From assembly GCA_902558835.1 (NCBI GenBank), contig CACEFK010000002.1, positions 1 through 64,000 of the forward strand: a stretch of DNA of 64,000 nt. Direction: 5' to 3'. Shown in pieces: positions 61,701-64,000 of the stretch. The DNA comes from an uncultured Pelagibacteraceae bacterium. GTDB taxonomy: Bacteria; Pseudomonadota; Alphaproteobacteria; Pelagibacterales; Pelagibacteraceae. Within the stretch, counting starts at the first letter, position 1, and each line of letters opens with the position of its first letter. Below the pieces are notes generated by a model. It worked only from the letters and a program-made list of their open reading frames with translations. It was not told the origin of the DNA and did not search any database. Made by a program: the position numbers and the translations under genes.

Positions 61701-61992
61701 GGTCATCCTTTTGGACTAAAATATCAGTATTATTAATATCATTTTTTAAATAATCAAAATAAGAGTCTTTAATAGATAAATTTGAATTTAATATTGTAGA
61801 AATTTTTGAATCGTACCCTATTCCTATCATTATATTTATTTTTTTATTTTCAAGTTGTTTATAAATTTGTTTAAAACCTGAAAAATAAAAATAACCTACT
61901 TCAAAAAAAAGTTCTTCACATGATGGCAGAATATTGTCTGCTATAGACTTTACAGTACTTTCTTTTGTTTGGTTGTTTATAAGTGTTGTCAT
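58759..61992 (-). CDS. PLD-nuclease-domain SNF2/DEAD-like helicase (defence)
   Basis: 1,077 residues. An N-terminal phospholipase-D-like domain shows HSKTFVF (His124-Lys126) and GSSNLTRSGF (149-158), a single HKD-type half site. A superfamily 2 helicase follows: DVVGLGKS Walker A (276-283), DEAH (346-349), LLSATPFNN (373-381), then helicase C with VLIFSEFADTANYVAKKL and the motif VI segment VIQRFGRINR (about 785-795). A long C-terminal region has no motif I recognise. Overlaps the methyltransferase, so the two are cotranslated. A consensus TATAAT (minus, 62009-62004) sits only 12 bp before the ATG, so the mRNA may be nearly leaderless. Confidence 0.88.
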   Translation of the reverse strand: MTTLINNQTKESTVKSIADNILPSCEELFFEVGYFYFSGFKQIYKQLENKKINIMIGIGYDSKISTILNSNLSIKDSYFDYLKNDINNTDILVQKDDQESYNMFIKKIKDGSLNIKCWKEKNDHSKTFVFKYSKKFNQNNLTPGIVLAGSSNLTRSGFLDNIEGNYLFREPSDYEAHLNQFLERWNSPNCIDVANIDNYDEFENKVVKKTWINKIPKPYNLFVKVLDEYFQEKKDNEILMPKELSDGKFLDIKYQEDAILKGLDIINKHQGVIIADVVGLGKSVIASAIAKNLNLNTIIIAPPHLVDGWEDYKTITMIQGSVVSRGKIENAFKRERTTSENLIIIDEAHSFRNDLTNDYSLLHKLCQNNKVILLSATPFNNRPQDIFNMIKLFQIPTKSSLQNIENLSDQFKELVKEYNDITKIDTTKKFDPKIKEKMNNLTDQIKSILSPLVIRRSRLDLEGIDRYKKDIKLKKLEFPKRNPPKLIDYNLGEISELYSDTLEVISPKTDEKRYVAARYKSASYILPKYLSQIAERAGLEEKDKELLKKSLENIADFMKRLLVRRFESCVYSFMETLDNIISSNVKIKDWYDTKGKIPIYKKGSMPEVFEFEENIQSNKNFDDLKSVEDFKAKGAWFIDKTELRPEFYKDLINDIKELTQLKQKWETRLKTNFIDPKFEKFYETLENELNKKDKRKVLIFSEFADTANYVAKKLKERNIKVFKYTSEDSIKKINKQIIKANFDAGINEKDKADDYNVLMATDTISEGYNLNRAGTIINYDIPYNPTKVIQRFGRINRINKKVYDELFIYNFFPSSRGEKEVRTKKIAKIKISVFQALFGDDTKILTSDEELSRFFEDEIENASDEIRNPETYYENLIYNLRDESPEFIEEIRKLPPQIRIRRKIKKENGNGIIVYAKKGDESIFRFLNKKKEYLKLSNEKFFKIFESNQTEKPFMVSDNFEKYYSEISKNLFNKKFLTALDRGKKRTLDKLNAILEKAPKKYNSYIQDLIYVLEKLDALPGGYLKMIREIRLSKLNNELEKLNSIISPDYLKKILNKANKIDESEEHLIISEEISDA

Positions 61993-62058
61993 AAATAAAA
62001 CTTATTATATTACAAAAGTATTTTTATGCCTTTATGAAAACATTTTTTTGGCTGATTG

Positions 62059-62083
62059 AAAACATATAATTTAAATATGTTTT
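62059..62083. promoter_or_regulatory. Perfect inverted repeat in the island's divergent intergenic region
   Basis: AAAACATAT - AATTTAA - ATATGTTTT: 9-bp perfect arms with a 7-bp spacer, in the 247-bp gap (61993-62239) between the helicase (minus) and the small gene pair (plus). It lies about 50 bp upstream of the helicase's TATAAT, a reasonable operator position. Further right a 6-bp AGGGTT/AACCCT pair with a 30-nt gap precedes the 62240 gene. I see no other gene in the gap that I would support. Confidence 0.45.
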
Positions 62084-62239
62084 ATTAATGCATTGGATTT
62101 CAATCCTTTTCTATCGTATTCCGCTATTTTTATTATCTCCCTTGTTGCGTAATTCGAATAAACAGAAAAGGGTTGAGTCTATAACCAACTATAAACTTTT
62201 AACCCTCAAAAAATCAATCAACAATAGGAGTTCTAATAT

Positions 62240-62425
62240 ATGGAGATAGGCCGTGTCTGTAAGTACTGTCACGTGAGTGCTTACGTTGCTTATGACAACT
62301 GTGACCCAGTTTATAAAAAAACATTTAAGTTCGAAATTTTACCAGGTGAACACAACAGTTTAGTCTGGGACAAGATAATCAAAATATTTACCAAAAATGG
62401 ATACAAAGTGGAGCTTAAATCATGA
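62240..62425 (+). CDS. Small Cys-containing protein of unknown function (island)
   Basis: 61 residues, no signal peptide. N-terminus has VCKYCHVSAYVAYDNCD: three Cys and a His that could bind a metal; the rest is an acidic/basic globular segment with a helix near the C-terminus. I do not recognise the family. A clear Shine-Dalgarno AGGAG precedes the ATG by 9 bases, unusual in this genome where most starts lack one. It overlaps the next gene by 4 bases (ATGA), so they form a two-gene operon divergent from the helicase. Confidence 0.65.
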   Translation: MEIGRVCKYCHVSAYVAYDNCDPVYKKTFKFEILPGEHNSLVWDKIIKIFTKNGYKVELKS

Positions 62426-62988
62426 AAAGAGTTTTACTTATTATTTTATTACACTTATCTCTATTTTTTATTGTCTTTGCTTACCATGCGCAAGCTGAAG
62501 AAGATGAAATGTGGACAATTGATAAATACGAAAGTTTAACATTTGCAAGAGTATATGGAGAAGTAATTCATGGAGACAGTTTAAATTTCTTTATTCAATC
62601 AAAAGATAACTGTGAAAAAGTTTGGCATAATTTCACTTTTTACACATATGAGCAGCCTGGAGATATAAAACAACTATTAAACAGAAATATACCAATAAAA
62701 ATTAATGAAGAAGAAGTTACTGCTTATGTAGATCATATACAGCCATTTTTAATGGGTTACAGAGTTTTATTATCCTTAGGATCGTTTCCAATTAAAGAAT
62801 ATATTTATAAATTAAATAATTTTTATATTGAGGAACAAAGATTTGAGATTGAAATAATTGATGGGATTGATTTTAAGGCAAGTAAATATTTTGATATATC
62901 AATAAATAGATGGAATTTAGATAAACTCGTACCATCTGTTTTAGAAGCACATAAAAGGTGTAAAGAAATTAAAAATACTGACTCTTAA
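62422..62988 (+). CDS. Secreted protein of unknown function (island)
   Basis: 188 residues. Signal peptide MKRVLLIILLHLSLFFIVFAYHAQA with a likely cut before EEDEMW; no further membrane segment is obvious. The mature part has two Cys (CEKVWHNF and CKEIKN near the end) that could form a disulphide. No known domain recognised. Translationally coupled to the 62240 gene. Its export makes a direct role in DNA restriction unlikely; it may act at the envelope or be unrelated cargo. Confidence 0.72.
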   Translation: MKRVLLIILLHLSLFFIVFAYHAQAEEDEMWTIDKYESLTFARVYGEVIHGDSLNFFIQSKDNCEKVWHNFTFYTYEQPGDIKQLLNRNIPIKINEEEVTAYVDHIQPFLMGYRVLLSLGSFPIKEYIYKLNNFYIEEQRFEIEIIDGIDFKASKYFDISINRWNLDKLVPSVLEAHKRCKEIKNTDS

Positions 62989-62998
62989 ATAAAGTTTT

Positions 62999-63026
62999 AG
63001 TGAAGTGAATTTGAAGTGAATTTTAA
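62999..63026 (+). repeat. 28-bp element with 11-bp tandem repeat, right copy
   Basis: Identical to 55599-55626: AG, TGAAGTGAATT twice, TTAA. It starts 10 bp after the stop of the secreted-protein gene and 71 bp before the right att copy. The flanking bases differ between the copies, so the identity is confined to the element. Confidence 0.75.
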
Positions 63027-63096
63027 AAACTTCAATAGACAGGACTCAATTAGTTAAGTATTATCAATGTTAATGAAAGGAAAAATAATTAACTTT

Positions 63097-63118
63097 ATTG
63101 ATTTGTAATCAATAGGTC
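63097..63118 (+). repeat. att-like direct repeat, right copy
   Basis: Perfect 22-bp match to the tRNA-Thr anticodon arm at 55450-55471. The following ~28 bases, where a displaced tRNA 3' half would lie (GGTTCGAATCC... CCA), do not match the tRNA well, so any remnant has decayed. Only 14 bp separate it from the stop codon of the 45-residue ORF on the other strand. Confidence 0.75.
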
Positions 63119-63132
63119 TGCAGATATAAATT

Positions 63133-63270
63133 TTACCAGGCTGTTAATTTCCAGCATTCATTGGCGTCTTCAATACGAACGTAACAACCAAGAAAAGACA
63201 TAATTTTAAATGCACAAAAACCTCCAACTAAAATAATGACTACGAACATTATTGGATTAATTTTTTTCAT
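63133..63270 (-). CDS. Small membrane protein downstream of nadK (45 residues)
   Basis: Too short for the ORF track. It reads MKKINPIMFVVIILVGGFCAF..., one transmembrane helix (about residues 7-27) followed by a short tail with Cys (LGCYVRIEDANECWKLTAW). It starts 4 bases after the nadK stop on the same strand, as expected for a coupled operon gene. Three Cys and two Trp in 45 residues are noteworthy in an AT-rich genome and argue against random ORF. Function unknown. Its 3' end lies at the island's right border, so the last residues may differ in strains without the island. Confidence 0.55.
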   Translation of the reverse strand: MKKINPIMFVVIILVGGFCAFKIMSFLGCYVRIEDANECWKLTAW

Positions 63271-63274
63271 TTAT

Positions 63275-64000
63275 CTAACTAGTCTCTCTTCTTATTTGTT
63301 CAATTTTAATCTTTTTTTGTAGACTTCTGTTTTTATCATAAAGAAGATTAAACTTTATTTTATTATTAGTTTTTACTGTAATTGATTTAGCATTTCTTAC
63401 TTCTAAGTTATCTGCAACAGCACTGATAGGTCTCTTAGTTGGGTTTAAGTTAGTTATAACTATTTTAGTTTTATCATTAACAATTTTACCCTTCCATCTT
63501 CTTGGCCTAAATGCGCTTATAGGTGATATTGATAATTTTTTTGAATGTAAACTTAAAATAGGTCCATGAACAGAAAGATTGTAGGCCGTACTTCCTGCTG
63601 GTGTTGATACTAACACACCGTCAGACACTAATTTTTTAATTATTTGTTTTGAACCTTGCTTAATAGATAATGAAGCAGCCTGCCTACTTTGTCTAAGCAC
63701 AGATACTTCATTTATTGCTATAGATCTTTTGGTTTGATTGTTTTTATTTTTAACAATCATCTCTAAAGGAGAAATTGAAAGTAAATTTGCTTTTAACAAG
63801 CTTTTTAAAATATCTTTTGAGGAAAATTTATTCATAAGAAAACCATAATTTCCAGAGTTAATCCCATAAAAATGTTTTTTAGAGTTTCTATTCTTTTTTA
63901 GTGTTTGAAGCATAAAACCATCTCCACCGATTACAATGATGAGGTTTTCTTTTTTAAACTGGTTAGATTTAATTTTTTTTAATAATAAATTTTTTATCTT
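63275..64000 (-). CDS. nadK: NAD kinase, C-terminal part (cut by window end)
   Basis: Phosphorylates NAD to NADP. The ORF track starts at an internal Met, but the frame stays open to base 64000 and reads NLIIVIGGDGFMLQT, containing the catalytic GGDG motif just upstream of that Met. Further motifs are GINSGNYGFLMN, NEVSVLRQS, VSTPAGSTAYNLSVHGPIL and SPISAFRPRRWKG. About 242 residues are visible and the N-terminus is outside. It is followed by the 45-residue membrane ORF after 4 bp. Confidence 0.93.
   Translation of the reverse strand, partial: KIKNLLLKKIKSNQFKKENLIIVIGGDGFMLQTLKKNRNSKKHFYGINSGNYGFLMNKFSSKDILKSLLKANLLSISPLEMIVKNKNNQTKRSIAINEVSVLRQSRQAASLSIKQGSKQIIKKLVSDGVLVSTPAGSTAYNLSVHGPILSLHSKKLSISPISAFRPRRWKGKIVNDKTKIVITNLNPTKRPISAVADNLEVRNAKSITVKTNNKIKFNLLYDKNRSLQKKIKIEQIRRETS

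Noticed and set aside
55686-61992. Calling the island a DISARM or BREX system
   Set aside because: Only a helicase with a PLD domain and an adenine methylase are present; no DUF1998 protein, no PglZ, no BrxC/BrxL-like genes lie between the repeats.
62088-62249. 53-codon ORF (MHWISILFYRIPLFLL...) in the divergent island gap
   Set aside because: It overlaps the well-supported SD and start of the 62240 gene, has no ribosome-binding site of its own, and its second half is of random composition.
62261-62272. CxxCH (CKYCH) in the 61-aa island protein as a cytochrome c haem site
   Set aside because: The protein has no signal peptide or export signal, which c-type haem attachment requires; a metal site or chance is more likely.
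55500-63132. CRISPR array or transposon ends in the island
   Set aside because: The only repeats are the two pairs described; there is no regular repeat-spacer pattern, no terminal inverted repeats and no transposase.

Overview
This window looks like a chromosomal segment of a streamlined, AT-rich marine alphaproteobacterium, most likely SAR11 (Pelagibacterales). The evidence is the very low G+C by eye, intergenic gaps mostly of 0-10 bp with many ATGA/TAATG overlaps, a complete sarcosine oxidase operon, minimal-length housekeeping proteins and a single continuous tuf-to-rplQ gene-expression superoperon. The assignment comes from gene content and style only; no search was run.

Layout. 1-6.6 kb: the end of a lytic transglycosylase, tRNA-Ser(GCU) and soxBDAG (sarcosine to glycine plus a C1 unit). 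6.6-13.3 kb (minus strand): a nuclease, a MATE exporter, TrhO, an O-methyltransferase and gatBAC for Gln/Asn-tRNA amidation. 13.3-20 kb (plus): ruvX, pyrB with a dihydroorotase-like partner, plsY, topA, a small secreted protein and ridA. 20-26 kb: ugd/galU, panC, mgtE, lipB and an RluC/D-type pseudouridine synthase, arranged as convergent pairs. 25.9-54.5 kb (minus): tRNA-Tyr, tRNA-Gly, tuf, tRNA-Trp, secE, nusG, rplKAJL, rpoBC, rpsL-rpsG-fusA, the S10/spc/alpha ribosomal clusters, secY, adk, rpoA and rplQ. 54.6-55.5 kb: an rlmB/spoU-type methyltransferase and tRNA-Thr(UGU). 55.5-63.1 kb: an accessory island. 63.1-64 kb: a 45-residue membrane ORF and the C-terminal part of NAD kinase.

The most interesting part is the island. 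A perfect 22-bp copy of the tRNA-Thr anticodon arm (55450-55471) recurs at 63097-63118. Just inside each copy lies an identical 28-bp element containing an 11-bp tandem repeat (TGAAGTGAATT x2). Between them sit a helicase with an N-terminal phospholipase-D-like domain and an overlapping Eco57I-type adenine methyltransferase (a probable two-gene restriction/phage-defence module), plus a divergent pair of small unknown genes with an unusually good Shine-Dalgarno sequence. No integrase is visible, so the element is either immobile now or mobilised in trans.

Other points worth a look: the PyrC next to pyrB lacks the HxH metal motif and is probably a structural partner of aspartate transcarbamoylase; rpmD (L30) is absent from the spc cluster; and several perfect hairpins lie at operon junctions (tuf/tRNA-Trp with the stop codon in the loop, rplL/rpoB, and two in the rpsL leader).
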